Shown here piece by piece: positions 21,004 to 31,190 of a DNA stretch of 64,000 nucleotides. Both the position numbers and the translations under genes were made by a program. The notes beneath the pieces are model-generated. The model searched no databases, had not been told where the DNA came from, and saw only the letters and a list, made by a program, of their open reading frames with translations. The stretch's first letter is position 1. Each line of letters opens with the position of its first letter. The stretch spans positions 1,116,001 through 1,180,000 of the forward strand of contig NZ_SHLI01000001.1 in NCBI RefSeq assembly GCF_004217415.1, in the 5' to 3' direction. The DNA is from Spiribacter vilamensis (GTDB lineage Bacteria; Pseudomonadota; Gammaproteobacteria; Nitrococcales; Nitrococcaceae).

Positions 21004-21513
21004 CTACTCCAGGTCGTCGAGGATTCGGTCGATTTTCTCGGGCGTCAGATCGGTGTGATACACCTCGTCCACCAGCATCATGGGAGCGCTCCGGCAGGCC
21101 GCCAGGCACTCCTCTTCGCGCTTCAGTGTGATGCGACCGTCACTGGTCGTCTCGCCCAGGCTGATTCCCAGCTTTTTCTCCACATGCTCGACGATCTCGT
21201 CCGAGCCCCGGAGCATGCAGGAAATGTTGGTACATATATTGACCCGGTGACGGCCACCGGGTTCGACCTCGAACATCCCGTAGAACGTCGCCACCTCGTA
21301 CACCCGTGCCGGGGGCATGCCGAGAAAATCCGCCACGGCGTCCATACGCGCACGGGGCAGCCAGCCGCTGTTGTGCTGCACGATATGCAAAGCGGGAATC
21401 ACCGCCGACCGACGGCCCGCGGCCGTATCCGGGAACTGTGCCGCCCAGCGATCGATTTCCTCGCGCTCGGTGCGGGTCAGTTCGGCTTCCATCGGTTTTT
21501 CGGTACTGCTCAA
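21004..21513 (-). CDS. nuoE: NADH-quinone oxidoreductase subunit E
   Basis: NuoE is a thioredoxin-like [2Fe-2S] subunit holding cluster N1a. The four ligands are C94 and C99 (CTNISCM) and C136 and C140 (CLAAC). It has 169 residues, including a helical N-terminal part. The start overlaps the nuoD stop by 4 bases. Confidence 0.97.
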   Translation of the reverse strand: MSSTEKPMEAELTRTEREEIDRWAAQFPDTAAGRRSAVIPALHIVQHNSGWLPRARMDAVADFLGMPPARVYEVATFYGMFEVEPGGRHRVNICTNISCMLRGSDEIVEHVEKKLGISLGETTSDGRITLKREEECLAACRSAPMMLVDEVYHTDLTPEKIDRILDDLE

Positions 21514-22763
21514 CGGTCCACCTCTCCGAAAACGATATCCATGGTCCCCATGACCGTCACGACATCCGCGAGCATGTGGCCGCGAACCATCTCGTCCATT
21601 GCCGACATGTGGGCAAAGCCCGGCGCCCGCAGCTTCAGCCGATAGGGTTTGTTGGCACCGTCCGAGACGATGTAGGCGCCGAATTCACCCTTCGGTGCCT
21701 CGACGGAGGCATAGACCTCGCCCGGAGGCGTGCAATATCCCTCGGTGAAGAGCTTGAAGTGATGGATGAGCGATTCCATGTCGTCCTTCATTTCTTCGCG
21801 GCTCGGCGGCACCACCTTGTGGTCACCAAGGATGACCGGCCCGTCGTTGCGATGCAGCCAGTCCGCACACTGGCGAATGATTTTCACCGACTGACGCAGC
21901 TCCTCCATCCGGACGAGGTAACGGTCGTAGCAGTCGCCGTTGCTGCCGACCGGGATCTCGAAATCCATTCGGTCGTAGACCTCGTAGGGCTGCTTGCGAC
22001 GCAGATCCCATTCGATCCCCGAGCCACGCAGCATGGGCCCGGTGAAGCCCAGCTGCAGTGCCCGCTCGGGGGGCACGACCGCGACATCGACGAGACGCTG
22101 CTTCCAGATACGGTTATCCGTCAGAAGGGTCTCGAGTTCATCGATCGTCCCCTCGAAGCGGTCGCAGAAGGCCTCGATGAAGTCGAGCATGCTGCCCTGC
22201 CGATCGGCGTTCATGCGCTTGAGGTCTTTCTCGCTGCGATATTCCGAATCCCGGTACTTGGGCATGCGGTCGGGCAGATCCCGATAGACGCCGCCGGGAC
22301 GGTAGTAGGTGGCATGCATGCGCGTGCCGCTTACCGCCTCGTAGAGGTCCATCAGCTCTTCACGCTCCTTGAACGCGTAGAGGAAGACGGTCATCGCCCC
22401 GACGTCGAGACCATGGGCACCGATCCACAGCAGGTGATTGAGAATGCGGGTGACCTCGTCGAACATGACGCGGATGTACTGTGCCCGCTCCGGCGGTTGA
22501 ATCCCGAGCAGCTTCTCGATGGCGAGAACGTAGGCGTGCTCGTTACACATCATCGAGACGTAATCGAGCCGATCCATGTAACCGATGCTCTGATTGAACG
22601 GCTTGGTCTCGGCCAGTTTCTCGGTGGCGCGATGCAACAGCCCGATATGCGGATCGGCATGCCGCACGACCTCGCCATCCATTTCGAGCACCAGGCGCAG
22701 AACGCCATGGGCCGCCGGATGCTGCGGGCCGAAGTTGACGGTGTAACTACTGATCTCAGGCAT
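21510..22763 (-). CDS. nuoD: NADH-quinone oxidoreductase subunit D
   Basis: NuoD is the 49-kDa-type subunit that forms the quinone-binding site with NuoB. It has 417 residues. The signature [15 protein letters not shown] is at the N-terminus; this loop bears the quinone-contacting His. [10 protein letters not shown] and [17 protein letters not shown] follow. It is a separate gene, not fused to nuoC. It overlaps nuoC by 8 bases. Confidence 0.98.
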   Translation of the reverse strand: MPEISSYTVNFGPQHPAAHGVLRLVLEMDGEVVRHADPHIGLLHRATEKLAETKPFNQSIGYMDRLDYVSMMCNEHAYVLAIEKLLGIQPPERAQYIRVMFDEVTRILNHLLWIGAHGLDVGAMTVFLYAFKEREELMDLYEAVSGTRMHATYYRPGGVYRDLPDRMPKYRDSEYRSEKDLKRMNADRQGSMLDFIEAFCDRFEGTIDELETLLTDNRIWKQRLVDVAVVPPERALQLGFTGPMLRGSGIEWDLRRKQPYEVYDRMDFEIPVGSNGDCYDRYLVRMEELRQSVKIIRQCADWLHRNDGPVILGDHKVVPPSREEMKDDMESLIHHFKLFTEGYCTPPGEVYASVEAPKGEFGAYIVSDGANKPYRLKLRAPGFAHMSAMDEMVRGHMLADVVTVMGTMDIVFGEVDR

Positions 22764-23487
22764 CGGATGCCTCCTGATTGGAGGGGTCGGCGTAGCGGTT
22801 ATCGTCCCGGATCACTCTCGGCACCAGCACCCGCGGCTCGATGGAGACCGGCTCGTAGACCACTCGACCCCGATTTTCGTCGTACCGCACTTCGACATTG
22901 CCGATGAGCGGGAAATCCTTGCGGAATGGATGGCCGACGAATCCGTAATCGGTGAGGATGCGGCGGAGGTCCGGATGACCGTTGAAGATAATCCCGAACA
23001 GATCGAACGACTCCCGCTCCTGCCAGTTCGCCGATGCCCACAGCGGGACAATCGAGTCGAGCATGGGGAGATCATCGTCTGCGGCAAAACAGCGCACGCG
23101 AATACGATGGTTATGCCCGACGGAGAGCAGGTGGTACACCGCCGCAAACCGGCGACCGGTGCTCTCGCGAACCGGTTGCATCCCGTAGATGCCGGTCAGA
23201 CCGAGGCGACCGGTACTAAACCCGTCGACACCCCGGCTGAAACCCGTGTTGGTTGCCGCCTCGGTGATCCACTCGTCCTGCCCGTAAGCGGCATAGTCCA
23301 CGCCGGCGATATCGAGCAGCTGGCTGAAGTCCAGTGACGGCTCGTCGCGCAGGCACTGCATGGCCGCATACAAATCGGACGGCGCGACCTCGATCTCCGC
23401 CTCACCGTACTCGCAGCGACTGGTTATTACCCATTCGCCCAGCGACGCCCGGGCCTTGTCGAGAACCTTTTCCGCCGTCGAAGCCAT
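22756..23487 (-). CDS. nuoC: NADH-quinone oxidoreductase subunit C
   Basis: NuoC is the 30-kDa-type structural subunit of the peripheral arm. It has 243 residues. The signature [20 protein letters not shown] followed by [10 protein letters not shown] is diagnostic. The C-terminal tail, with [21 protein letters not shown], is slightly extended. It lies between nuoB and nuoD. Confidence 0.97.
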   Translation of the reverse strand: MASTAEKVLDKARASLGEWVITSRCEYGEAEIEVAPSDLYAAMQCLRDEPSLDFSQLLDIAGVDYAAYGQDEWITEAATNTGFSRGVDGFSTGRLGLTGIYGMQPVRESTGRRFAAVYHLLSVGHNHRIRVRCFAADDDLPMLDSIVPLWASANWQERESFDLFGIIFNGHPDLRRILTDYGFVGHPFRKDFPLIGNVEVRYDENRGRVVYEPVSIEPRVLVPRVIRDDNRYADPSNQEASDA

Positions 23488-23498
23488 GGTGTTTCTCC

Positions 23499-23975
23499 CT
23501 AGCGCGCGATCGTATTGGTGCGATGGATCTTGTTCTGCAGCTGGACCACACCATAGAGCAGCGCCTCCGCGGTGGGAGGACAGCCCGGCACGTAAATGTC
23601 GACCGGCACGATCCGGTCACAGCCCCGCGTTACCGAGTAGGAGTAATGATAATACCCCCCGCCATTGGCGCAGGACCCCATCGAGATCACCCATTTGGGA
23701 TCGGGCATCTGGTCGTAGACCCGCCGAAGCGCCGGCGCCATCTTGTTGACCAGCGTACCGGCGACGATCATGACGTCCGACTGGCGTGGCGACGGCCGGA
23801 AGATCAGCCCCAGCCGGTCCATGTCGTAACGCGCCGCGCCGGCGTGCATCATTTCCACCGCGCAGCAGGCCAGCCCGAACGTCATCGGCCATAGCGACCC
23901 GGTCCGCGCCCAGTTGATCAGCTTATCCGCGGATGTCGTGACAAAGCCCTTGTCGAGAGCACCTTCTATTCCCAT
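23499..23975 (-). CDS. nuoB: NADH-quinone oxidoreductase subunit B
   Basis: NuoB binds cluster N2, the last electron carrier before quinone. The tandem cysteines C37-C38 (GLACCAVEM) and C102 and C132 ([10 protein letters not shown] and [10 protein letters not shown]) are all present. The frame continues upstream inside nuoA, but ATG at 23975 gives the normal 158 residues and has a G-rich ribosome site. It overlaps nuoA by 10 bases. Confidence 0.98.
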   Translation of the reverse strand: MGIEGALDKGFVTTSADKLINWARTGSLWPMTFGLACCAVEMMHAGAARYDMDRLGLIFRPSPRQSDVMIVAGTLVNKMAPALRRVYDQMPDPKWVISMGSCANGGGYYHYSYSVTRGCDRIVPVDIYVPGCPPTAEALLYGVVQLQNKIHRTNTIAR

Positions 23976-24322
23976 TCCAGAGCCCCCTTCTTCCATTCGT
24001 AGAGGAAACCGACCAGGAGAACGCCGATGAAGATCGCCATTGCCCCGTAGCCGAACAGCCCGATCTGGTCGAGCACGATCGCCCAGGGGAAAAGGAACGC
24101 GATTTCCAGGTCGAAAATAATGAAAAGTATTGCGACAAGGTAATAGCGCACATCGAACTGCATGCGCGAATCCTCGAACGCCTCGAACCCGCACTCGTAG
24201 GGCGACAGCTTGTCGTGATCAGGACGCCGGGGTGCGAGGATGAATCCCGCAGCGAGCGGGACGATGCCGATCCCCATAGCGATCGCGATAAATACGAGGA
24301 CAGGCAGATAGCTCTCGATCAT
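23966..24322 (-). CDS. nuoA: NADH-quinone oxidoreductase subunit A
   Basis: NuoA is a three-helix membrane subunit and the first gene of the operon. It has 118 residues. The loop [12 protein letters not shown], with the Cys/Glu implicated in conformational coupling, and [25 protein letters not shown] are diagnostic. A GGTGGA ribosome site lies upstream. Only 46 bases separate it from the 3' end of tRNA-Leu(GAG) with no terminator, so the tRNA promoter may also feed nuo. Confidence 0.97.
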   Translation of the reverse strand: MIESYLPVLVFIAIAMGIGIVPLAAGFILAPRRPDHDKLSPYECGFEAFEDSRMQFDVRYYLVAILFIIFDLEIAFLFPWAIVLDQIGLFGYGAMAIFIGVLLVGFLYEWKKGALEWE

Positions 24323-24368
24323 AGGCGTATTCCACCTTCCAGTCGGAGAACATGGGCGGGATCAGGGT

Positions 24369-24453
24369 TGGTGCGGATGGCCGGACTCGAACCGGCACGG
24401 CTTGCGCCACTGCCCCCTCAAGACAGCGTGTCTACCTTTTCCACCACATCCGC
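24369..24453 (-). tRNA. tRNA-Leu (anticodon GAG)
   Basis: An 85-base class II tRNA with encoded CCA. The acceptor is GCGGATG/CATCCGC, the anticodon stem CTGTC/GGCAG holds the loop TTGAGGG (GAG), the variable arm is long, and the T-loop is GGTTCGAGTCC. It reads CUC and CUU leucine codons. It stands between secG and nuoA. Confidence 0.93.
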
Positions 24454-24478
24454 GACACGGTGATCTTCTAACACTGAA

Positions 24479-24507
24479 ATAGTATCAGTGTGGCCAACTT
24501 CCGGCAA
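24479..24507 (-). promoter_or_regulatory. Predicted promoter of tRNA-Leu(GAG), possibly also nuoA-N
   Basis: On the minus strand TTGCCG (24502-24507), a 17-base spacer and TACTAT (24479-24484) end about 25 bases before the tRNA. No other promoter is evident between here and nuoA. Confidence 0.55.
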
Positions 24508-24509
24508 TG

Positions 24510-24872
24510 TCAGTCCGGCGCAGGTGCCGGCGCCGAGGCGTCGTCGTTACTACCGGAACCCTCGTCGGCCGGGGCCGGCGCATCCTCGCTGACCGCCGGC
24601 ATTTCGGGAGCCGAGCCGTCTACCACGCTCCCGCCGCTGCTGAACGTACCCGCCATAATGGCGAGCGTGAGGCTGGTTGCGAAAAACCCGACCCCCAGCA
24701 CGCCGGTGAGCCGACCCAGAAAGGAAGCGGAGCCGCGCGCGCCGAATACGGTATTGGAGGCGCCACTACCAAAGGCCGCGCCTGCATCCGCGCCCTTGCC
24801 ATGCTGCAGCAGCACCACGCCGACCAACACCAGGGCAAGCCCGAGGTGGATCGCCAGAACAATCGTGTACAT
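24510..24872 (-). CDS. secG: Preprotein translocase subunit SecG
   Basis: SecG is an accessory subunit of the SecYEG channel. It has 120 residues. The first membrane helix (residues 2-22) is followed by the conserved loop LLQHGKGADAGAAFGSGAS, then GARGSASFLGRLT and a second helix near 55-75. The C-terminal tail is Ala/Pro/Asp/Ser-rich and acidic. It follows tpiA, as in many gammaproteobacteria. Confidence 0.96.
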   Translation of the reverse strand: MYTIVLAIHLGLALVLVGVVLLQHGKGADAGAAFGSGASNTVFGARGSASFLGRLTGVLGVGFFATSLTLAIMAGTFSSGGSVVDGSAPEMPAVSEDAPAPADEGSGSNDDASAPAPAPD

Positions 24873-24902
24873 CAGTCAATCGATTCCGTTTTTCTGCGGG
24901 GG

Positions 24903-25661
24903 TCAGCCCCGCGCTGCCGTGGCACAGATGGCCACGAAATCATCCGGCTTGAGCGACGCGCCGCCGATCAGTCCGCCATCAATATCCGGCTCGGCAAGCA
25001 GTTCCGCCGCGTTGGCCGCCTTCATGCTGCCACCGTAGAGCAGTTGCATCCGCGCCGCCAATGCCGCGTCGTGCGACGCCAGTGTCTCGCGGATGAACGC
25101 ATGCATTGCCTGCGCCTGCTGAGCGGTTGCCGTATGACCGGTACCGATCGCCCAGACGGGCTCGTAGGCGATCACGCCGTTACCGAGCCCTGTCCCGGGA
25201 TCAAGCCGCTCGATGAAACCATGGAGCTGATTCGCCACCACGGCCTCGGTTCGGTCGGCTTCCCGCTCCGACAGCGTCTCGCCAACACAGAGGATCGGCC
25301 GCAGCCCGTGCGCCAGCGCCTGCGAGTAACGAGCCGCTATCAGTGCCTCATCCTCTCCGTAGTACTGGCGCCGCTCCGAGTGGCCGAGGATGACATAGCT
25401 CGCACCCAGGTCGGCAAGCATCGACGCCGACACCTCGCCGGTCCGCGCCCCTTCCGGTGCATCCGCGCAGTTCTGCGCGCCCAGCGCGACCCGATCGCCA
25501 AGTACGGAGCGGACCGCCGCCATGTGAACAAACGGCGGACACACGACCGTCTCGACACCCTGCGCCGGCTCCATGCCATTATCGACGGCTTGCGCCAGTG
25601 CGCGGGCATCGGCACTCAGGCCGTTCATTTTCCAGTTTCCGGCGATCAGCGGTGTCCGCAT
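24903..25661 (-). CDS. tpiA: Triosephosphate isomerase
   Basis: TpiA interconverts dihydroxyacetone phosphate and glyceraldehyde 3-phosphate. The catalytic residues are K11 (GNWKMNG), H94 (LGHSERR) and E167 (YEPVWAIGTG, also the flexible loop 6 region). The phosphate-binding GGS is in LLYGGSMKAAN. It is 252 residues and complete. It lies between glmM and secG. Confidence 0.98.
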   Translation of the reverse strand: MRTPLIAGNWKMNGLSADARALAQAVDNGMEPAQGVETVVCPPFVHMAAVRSVLGDRVALGAQNCADAPEGARTGEVSASMLADLGASYVILGHSERRQYYGEDEALIAARYSQALAHGLRPILCVGETLSEREADRTEAVVANQLHGFIERLDPGTGLGNGVIAYEPVWAIGTGHTATAQQAQAMHAFIRETLASHDAALAARMQLLYGGSMKAANAAELLAEPDIDGGLIGGASLKPDDFVAICATAARG

Positions 25662-25711
25662 CGCTCTCCCCTATCCAAAAACCGGGAGGTTACCCATGCA
25701 AACCGGAGGAA

Positions 25712-27082
25712 TCAATTCGCCCCGGCATCCGCGCGGAGAGGTACCCCGCAAATCGCTTCAACCTCCTCGGCAAGCGCTTTTGCCCGGGACTGAACCTGAT
25801 CGGCATCGTCGCCCTCGACCATGACGCGCAGCAGCGGCTCTGTCCCCGAGGGTCGGAGCAGCACGCGCCCATGCTCGCCAAGTTCCGCCTCGAGCGCCTC
25901 GACCGCCGCCGTGATCCGGCTGTCACGCATGGGCCGACTGTTGCGAGCGATGGGGACATTGATCATGTGCTGCGGCATCCGGGTCATGCCCGCCGCCAGA
26001 TCGGCAAGCGGCCGGCCGGCGTGGATCGCGGCGCCCAGCACCTGGAGCGCCGACACCGTCCCGTCACCGGTGGTCGTTCGATCGAGACAGACGATATGAC
26101 CGGACGACTCACCCCCGACCGTTCCCTTTTCGGCGAGGAGCATCTCCAGGACATATCGATCACCGACCCGGGCGCGGTGGAACGCCACGCCCAGCGTCTG
26201 CAGCGCCTGCTCGAGCCCGAGGTTACTCATCTGCGTCCCGACCACGGGCCCCGCGAGCGTACCCTGTGCCGAGCGGCTGCGGGCAATGATCCACAGCAAC
26301 TGGTCCCCGTCGAGCACCTCGCCGCGGTGATCAACCATGATGACGCGGTCGCCATCACCATCCAGCGCGATCCCCGCATCCGCCTGATGCTCGATGACCG
26401 CCTGCTGGAGGCCGCCGGGTCGGGTCGATCCACAGTCGACATTGATATTCAGACCGTCGGGGTGGACCCCCCGTTTGATGACCGTCGCTCCGAGTTCTTC
26501 GAACACGGCGGGCGCCACCTGGTAACCGGCACCATTGGCGCAGTCCACCACGAGTTTGAAGCCGCGGAGATCGAGCCCTGCCGGCAGGGACGCCTTGCAG
26601 AATTCGATATAACGCCCCGGCGCGTCCATGAGTCGGGTTGCCTTGCCGAGCGCGGCGGAATCAACGGTCTCCAGAGGGCGGTCGACGTATGCCTCGATCG
26701 CCAGTTCGGCCTCGTCATCGAGCTTGAACCCGTCACCGGAGAAGAACTTGATCCCGTTATCGTGATGGCTGTTGTGAGAGGCACTGATGACGATGCCGGC
26801 ACTGGCGCCCAGTGTTCGGGTCAGATAGGCGATACCGGGCGTCGGCATGGGCCCGAGCAGACGGATGTCGATGCCCGCCGCGGAGAGTCCCGACTCGAGC
26901 GCGGACTCGAACATGTAATTCGACAGCCGTGTGTCTTTGCCAATCAACACCTCGCCGGACCCCTTGCGCTCACTGAGCACCCGGCCGGCCGCCCAGCCGA
27001 GCTTGAGCATGAAATCCGCGGTGATCGGTGGCTCGCCGACCCGTCCGCGAATCCCGTCGGTCCCGAAGTATTTCCGCGACAT
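25712..27082 (-). CDS. glmM: Phosphoglucosamine mutase
   Basis: GlmM converts glucosamine 6-phosphate to glucosamine 1-phosphate for peptidoglycan and LPS precursors. The phosphorylated serine is S102 in [13 protein letters not shown], the metal loop is [10 protein letters not shown], and the C-terminal phosphate-binding loop is [11 protein letters not shown]. It has 456 residues, slightly longer than E. coli GlmM. The start codon overlaps the folP stop (TAATG), as in the conserved ftsH-folP-glmM order. Confidence 0.98.
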   Translation of the reverse strand: MSRKYFGTDGIRGRVGEPPITADFMLKLGWAAGRVLSERKGSGEVLIGKDTRLSNYMFESALESGLSAAGIDIRLLGPMPTPGIAYLTRTLGASAGIVISASHNSHHDNGIKFFSGDGFKLDDEAELAIEAYVDRPLETVDSAALGKATRLMDAPGRYIEFCKASLPAGLDLRGFKLVVDCANGAGYQVAPAVFEELGATVIKRGVHPDGLNINVDCGSTRPGGLQQAVIEHQADAGIALDGDGDRVIMVDHRGEVLDGDQLLWIIARSRSAQGTLAGPVVGTQMSNLGLEQALQTLGVAFHRARVGDRYVLEMLLAEKGTVGGESSGHIVCLDRTTTGDGTVSALQVLGAAIHAGRPLADLAAGMTRMPQHMINVPIARNSRPMRDSRITAAVEALEAELGEHGRVLLRPSGTEPLLRVMVEGDDADQVQSRAKALAEEVEAICGVPLRADAGAN

Positions 27083-27927
27083 TAGTCATTCCCCCCTTGC
27101 GCCCGGACATATTCCATCAGATTGACGGCGTCCACGGTTTCCGCGACATCGTGAGCGCGCACGATCGCCGCCCCCTGCCAGCTGGCCAGTGCCGCTGCAG
27201 CGATGCTGCCGGCGAGCCGATCGGGTAACGCCCGCCCGAGAACCCGTCCCACCAGGGATTTACGCGACAGCCCGGTCAGCACCGGGAACCCCAGCTCGCC
27301 GATCACCGGCAACTGGGCCAGTAGCTGCGCATTATGCGGATCCCGCTTGCCAAAGCCAAAGCCGGGGTCCACGAGCAGTCTGGAGGCCGGAATACCCGCC
27401 CTCTGAGCGACATCAAGCCGTTGTTCGAGAAACGCGCGCACCTCGGTGACCACGTCGTCGTAGACGGGATCGTCCTGCATGGAGGCCGGCGTGCCCTGCA
27501 TGTGCATCAGACACACCGGTAGCGCCGTATCCCGCGCCGCTTCCAGTGACCCGGGGCGGCGCAGGGCCATGACATCGTTGATCAACCCGGCGCCTGCCGC
27601 CGCTGCGGCCCGCATCACCTCGGGCTTGGAGGTATCCACGGAAAGTGGCAGATCGACACGATCCTTGAGCGCCTCGATAACCGGTATCACCCGGTCGAGC
27701 TCTTCCTGGACGGAGACCCCGGTAGAACCGGGACGGGTCGACTCGCCACCGATATCGATGATGCCGGCCCCGGCCGCCTGCATCGCCCGGGCGTGTTCAA
27801 TGGCGGCCGGGGCCCCAATAAAACGACCCCCGTCCGAAAAGGAATCGGGGGTCACATTGAGTACGCCCATTACCCGGGGGCGGTGCAGCGACAGCAACCG
27901 CCCCCCGCAATCAAGGCTGGAGATCAT
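27082..27927 (-). CDS. folP: Dihydropteroate synthase
   Basis: FolP condenses p-aminobenzoate with 6-hydroxymethyl-dihydropterin pyrophosphate in folate synthesis. Diagnostic loops are [34 protein letters not shown] and DPGFGFGK, with ARPD-type end residues RAHDVAET. It has 281 residues. It begins 6 bases after the ftsH stop and overlaps glmM by one base. Confidence 0.97.
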   Translation of the reverse strand: MISSLDCGGRLLSLHRPRVMGVLNVTPDSFSDGGRFIGAPAAIEHARAMQAAGAGIIDIGGESTRPGSTGVSVQEELDRVIPVIEALKDRVDLPLSVDTSKPEVMRAAAAAGAGLINDVMALRRPGSLEAARDTALPVCLMHMQGTPASMQDDPVYDDVVTEVRAFLEQRLDVAQRAGIPASRLLVDPGFGFGKRDPHNAQLLAQLPVIGELGFPVLTGLSRKSLVGRVLGRALPDRLAGSIAAAALASWQGAAIVRAHDVAETVDAVNLMEYVRAQGGND

Positions 27928-27933
27928 GAACGA

Positions 27934-29862
27934 CTAGTGCTCGCTGGCGGGCTTGGCCACCCCGGCGGCGTCATCCGCGGTTTCGTCACCACTGGAATCC
28001 GCAGCTCCACCACTCGGCGCCGTGCCCGACGGACCCTCCGGCTCCTTCGGCGGACGCGGCGGACGGCCGTTCATGATGTCGTCGATCTGCTCGCGATCGA
28101 TGGTTTCGTACTTCATGAGCGCGTCTGCCATCGCATGCAGCGTGTGACTGTTCTCCTTGAGCACCCGCGTCGCCTCGGAATAGTTCTCCTCGACGATGCG
28201 ACGAACCTCTTCGTCGATGGAATGTGCCGTCTCGTCGGAGATCTTCCCCTGACCCATCGGCAGCCCCAGGGCGTTCGTGTTGTCGTCTTCGCTGTAGGCG
28301 AGCGGCCCCATCTTGCTGGACAGACCCCACTTGGTGACCATATTGCGAGCAATATCAGTCACTCGCTCGATGTCGTTCGAGGCGCCGGTGGTCACGTGAT
28401 CCGCCCCGAAGATCAACTCCTCGGCGATCCGGCCGCCGAAGAGGCCACAGATCGAGCTGTTCAACCGCTGCTTGGTGTAGCTGTAACGGTCTTCCTCGGG
28501 GAGGAACATCGTTACGCCAAGGGCACGTCCGCGCGGGATGATCGTCACCTTGTGCACCGGGTCGTGGTCGGGGACCTTGAGGCCGACAATGGCATGACCC
28601 GCCTCGTGATAGGCGGTCAGACGCTTCTCGTCCTCGGACATCACCATGGACTTGCGCTCGGCGCCCATCATGATCTTGTCCTTGGCGTCCTCGAAGTCCT
28701 TGTGATCGACCGCGCGCTTGTTACGGCGCGCGGCGAACAGCGCCGCCTCGTTGACCAGGTTGGCCAGATCGGCACCCGAGAAACCGGGACAGCCCCGGGC
28801 AATGGTCCGGGCGTTGACGTCCGCGTCCAGTGGCGTCTTGGCCATGTGCACGTTGAGGATCTGCTCGCGGCCCCGCACGTCCGGCAGCGGCACGACCACC
28901 TGCCGGTCGAAGCGGCCCGGGCGCAGCAGCGCCTGGTCGAGGACATCAGGCCGGTTGGTCGCCGCGATGACGATGACCCCTTCATTGCCCTCGAAACCGT
29001 CCATCTCGACGAGCAGCTGGTTCAGCGTCTGCTCGCGCTCGTCGTTACCACCGCCCATGCCGGAGCCACGCTGGCGACCGACCGCATCGAGCTCGTCAAT
29101 GAAGATGATGCAGGGGGCCTGCTTTTTCGCCTGCTCGAACATGTCGCGCACGCGGGATGCACCAACGCCCACGAACATCTCGACGAAGTCGGAGCCCGAG
29201 ATGCTGAAGAACGGCACCTTGGCCTCGCCGGCAATCGCCTTGGCGAGCAGAGTCTTGCCGGTACCCGGCGACCCCACCATCAGCACGCCGCGCGGAATAT
29301 TGCCACCCAGCCGCTGGAACTTGGACGGATCGCTGAGGAATTCCACCAGCTCGACCACGTCCTGCTTGGCTTCCTCGACGCCGGCCACGTCCTTGAACGT
29401 CACCTTGACCTGCTCTTCGGACATCATCTTCGCGCGGCTCTTGCCGAACGACATGGCGCCGCGGCCGCCGCCACCGCCCTGCATCTGCCGCATGAAATAG
29501 ATCCACACGCCGATCAGCAGAAGGAAGGGGAACCACGAAATCAGGATCTGCAACAGCATGCTGCGACCCTCGGGCTCTTCGGCGCGGATATTCACTCCGC
29601 TGTCCATGAGCTGGCCGACCAGCGCGCTGTTGTCGGTCTCCGGATTGTAGGTCGTGAAGTTGGACCCGTCGGTGCGCGTTCCACGGACCACCGGCCCCTT
29701 CATCGTTACCGAGTCGACCCGATCGTTTTCGATTTCGGTCAGGAACTGGGAGTACGGGACTTCCTGGGCCGTCGTGCCCTCGTTCTGGAAATTACTGAAG
29801 ACGGACATCAGCACGACGGCGATGACCACCCAGAGGAGCAAATTCTTAGCCATGTCGTTCAA
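27934..29862 (-). CDS. ftsH: ATP-dependent zinc metalloprotease FtsH
   Basis: FtsH is a membrane-anchored AAA+ protease that degrades misfolded membrane proteins and regulators such as LpxC. It has 642 residues. Two N-terminal helices (about 6-24 and 103-123) flank a periplasmic domain. Walker A is GSPGTGKT (197-204), Walker [12 protein letters not shown], and the second region of homology [19 protein letters not shown]. The zinc site is HEAGH (near 420). The Pro/Gly/Ser/Asp-rich tail is typical. The start is TTG at 29862 (MNDMAKN) with AGAGGTG 8 bases upstream; the ATG three codons in is too far from it. Confidence 0.97.
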   Translation of the reverse strand: MNDMAKNLLLWVVIAVVLMSVFSNFQNEGTTAQEVPYSQFLTEIENDRVDSVTMKGPVVRGTRTDGSNFTTYNPETDNSALVGQLMDSGVNIRAEEPEGRSMLLQILISWFPFLLLIGVWIYFMRQMQGGGGGRGAMSFGKSRAKMMSEEQVKVTFKDVAGVEEAKQDVVELVEFLSDPSKFQRLGGNIPRGVLMVGSPGTGKTLLAKAIAGEAKVPFFSISGSDFVEMFVGVGASRVRDMFEQAKKQAPCIIFIDELDAVGRQRGSGMGGGNDEREQTLNQLLVEMDGFEGNEGVIVIAATNRPDVLDQALLRPGRFDRQVVVPLPDVRGREQILNVHMAKTPLDADVNARTIARGCPGFSGADLANLVNEAALFAARRNKRAVDHKDFEDAKDKIMMGAERKSMVMSEDEKRLTAYHEAGHAIVGLKVPDHDPVHKVTIIPRGRALGVTMFLPEEDRYSYTKQRLNSSICGLFGGRIAEELIFGADHVTTGASNDIERVTDIARNMVTKWGLSSKMGPLAYSEDDNTNALGLPMGQGKISDETAHSIDEEVRRIVEENYSEATRVLKENSHTLHAMADALMKYETIDREQIDDIMNGRPPRPPKEPEGPSGTAPSGGAADSSGDETADDAAGVAKPASEH

Positions 29863-29898
29863 GACGGCACACCTCTATTCGTCAATTAATAATGCAGC

Positions 29899-30522
29899 CT
29901 ACACCGCCCGAAAGCCTCGGGCCAGCAGGTAGACTTCCCGGCTCCGGCCGCGCGAGGCGGGGGGTTTGCGGCTTTGTACCCGGTCGAAGCGTTGGCGCAT
30001 CGCCGCGAGCAAGTCGTCAAACCCCTGCCCTTGCAATACTTTGACCAGCAGCCCACCACCAGGTTTCAGACGATCCTCACAGAAATCCAGCGCCAGCTCC
30101 GCCAGGCGCATGGCCCTGGGCTGATCAATCGCCTTATGACCGGAGAAGTTGGGGGCCATATCGGAAAGTACAAGGTCGACGGGGCAATTCGAGAGTGCTT
30201 CGTCCAGCGCAGCCAGGCCTTCGTCGGCGCCGAAGTCGCCCTGGACAAAGCTCACGCCCGGCGGCGGTGTCATCTCCAGCAGGTCGATGGCGACCACCCG
30301 GCCCGATTGCCCGACCCGATGCATGGCGTACTCGCTCCAGCCGCCCGGCGACGCACCCAGATCCACCACACACTGCCCCGGCGCGAGCAAGCGGTCGCGC
30401 CGGTCGATCTCCTCGAGCTTGAACGCCGCCCGGGAGCGTAACCCCCGCCGTTGCGCCTCGCGGACGTAGGGGTCGTTGAAATGCTCATCCAGCCAGCGCC
30501 GGCTGCCGCCGCTACGCGCCAT
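29899..30522 (-). CDS. rlmE: 23S rRNA (uridine-2'-O-)-methyltransferase (RrmJ/RlmE)
   Basis: RlmE methylates the 2'-OH of U2552 in the 23S A-loop. Motifs are RSRAAFKLEEID (with the catalytic Lys), VVDLGASPGGWSEYA (SAM site), LVLSDMAPNFSG (catalytic Asp) and LVKVLQG (catalytic Lys). The ATG at 30522 gives 207 residues beginning [11 protein letters not shown], the conserved start; the frame extends 13 codons further. It is upstream of ftsH as in E. coli. The usual divergent yhbY neighbour is absent; a small membrane protein gene overlaps here instead. Confidence 0.96.
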   Translation of the reverse strand: MARSGGSRRWLDEHFNDPYVREAQRRGLRSRAAFKLEEIDRRDRLLAPGQCVVDLGASPGGWSEYAMHRVGQSGRVVAIDLLEMTPPPGVSFVQGDFGADEGLAALDEALSNCPVDLVLSDMAPNFSGHKAIDQPRAMRLAELALDFCEDRLKPGGGLLVKVLQGQGFDDLLAAMRQRFDRVQSRKPPASRGRSREVYLLARGFRAV

Positions 30523-30742
30523 CGTCGTGATCCCGCAGGACGAGCCGGGTGCGCCAGGCAACCCAGCCCCCGGCGCCGAAGCCGGTTAGCGCGAGCAGCC
30601 CCAGATCCACCCAGTGGCTCATTTCCACGCGCCAGATCACCAGCAGCACGCCAATGATCAGCCCGACCACCACCGCGAGTTCGAGCTTGACCGCGTCCAG
30701 GCGGTCGAGGCTGTTACTCGTATCGGACCTCGACGATTTCAT
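30512..30742 (-). CDS. Small two-helix membrane protein, unknown function
   Basis: A predicted 76-residue protein with a polar N-terminus (SSRSDTSNS) and two hydrophobic segments: [18 protein letters not shown] (about 20-37) and [17 protein letters not shown] (about 44-60). It ends with a charged tail. It overlaps greA at its start by 29 bases and rlmE at its end by 11, so it appears translationally embedded in the operon. The ATG at 30742 has GGAGGT upstream; an ATG 13 codons earlier is less likely. I do not recognise the family. The membrane pattern and the ribosome site are the only support. Confidence 0.6.
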   Translation of the reverse strand: MKSSRSDTSNSLDRLDAVKLELAVVVGLIIGVLLVIWRVEMSHWVDLGLLALTGFGAGGWVAWRTRLVLRDHDDGA

Positions 30743-31190
30743 AGCCCCGGTGACCTCCCGGCGTCTGAACGTCGACCACATCGCCCTCCTCCTTGCCGAT
30801 CAGCGCCCGCGCGATCGGCGACTGGACCGAGATCCGACCGTTCTTGATATCCGCCTCGTCCTCGCCACAGATCTGATAGGTCTTCTCCGACCCGTCCTCC
30901 TCGTCGGCGAGCACGACGGTTACACCGAAAACGACCTTGCCATTCGCGGGTAACGCCGTCACGTCGATCACCTGCGCATTGGAGAGTTTGCTCTCGATTT
31001 CGGCGATACGCCCCTCGATAAAGCCCTGCTGCTCGCGGGCGGCATGGTATTCCGCGTTTTCCTTGAGATCGCCGTGGGCGCGCGCCTCGGAGATCGCGTT
31101 AATCACCCGGGGGCGGTCCTCGGTCTTGAGCCGATTGAGCTCGTCGCGAAGCTGTTCCGCACCGCGCACGGTGAGCGGGGTTTTACTCAT
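30714..31190 (-). CDS. greA: Transcription elongation factor GreA
   Basis: GreA stimulates transcript cleavage in backtracked RNA polymerase. It has 158 residues. The N-terminal coiled coil carries the acidic tip [12 protein letters not shown], whose D and E are the cleavage residues. The C-terminal FKBP-like domain includes [14 protein letters not shown]. It overlaps carB by 4 bases (ATGA), the usual carAB-greA arrangement. Confidence 0.97.
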   Translation of the reverse strand: MSKTPLTVRGAEQLRDELNRLKTEDRPRVINAISEARAHGDLKENAEYHAAREQQGFIEGRIAEIESKLSNAQVIDVTALPANGKVVFGVTVVLADEEDGSEKTYQICGEDEADIKNGRISVQSPIARALIGKEEGDVVDVQTPGGHRGYEIVEVRYE

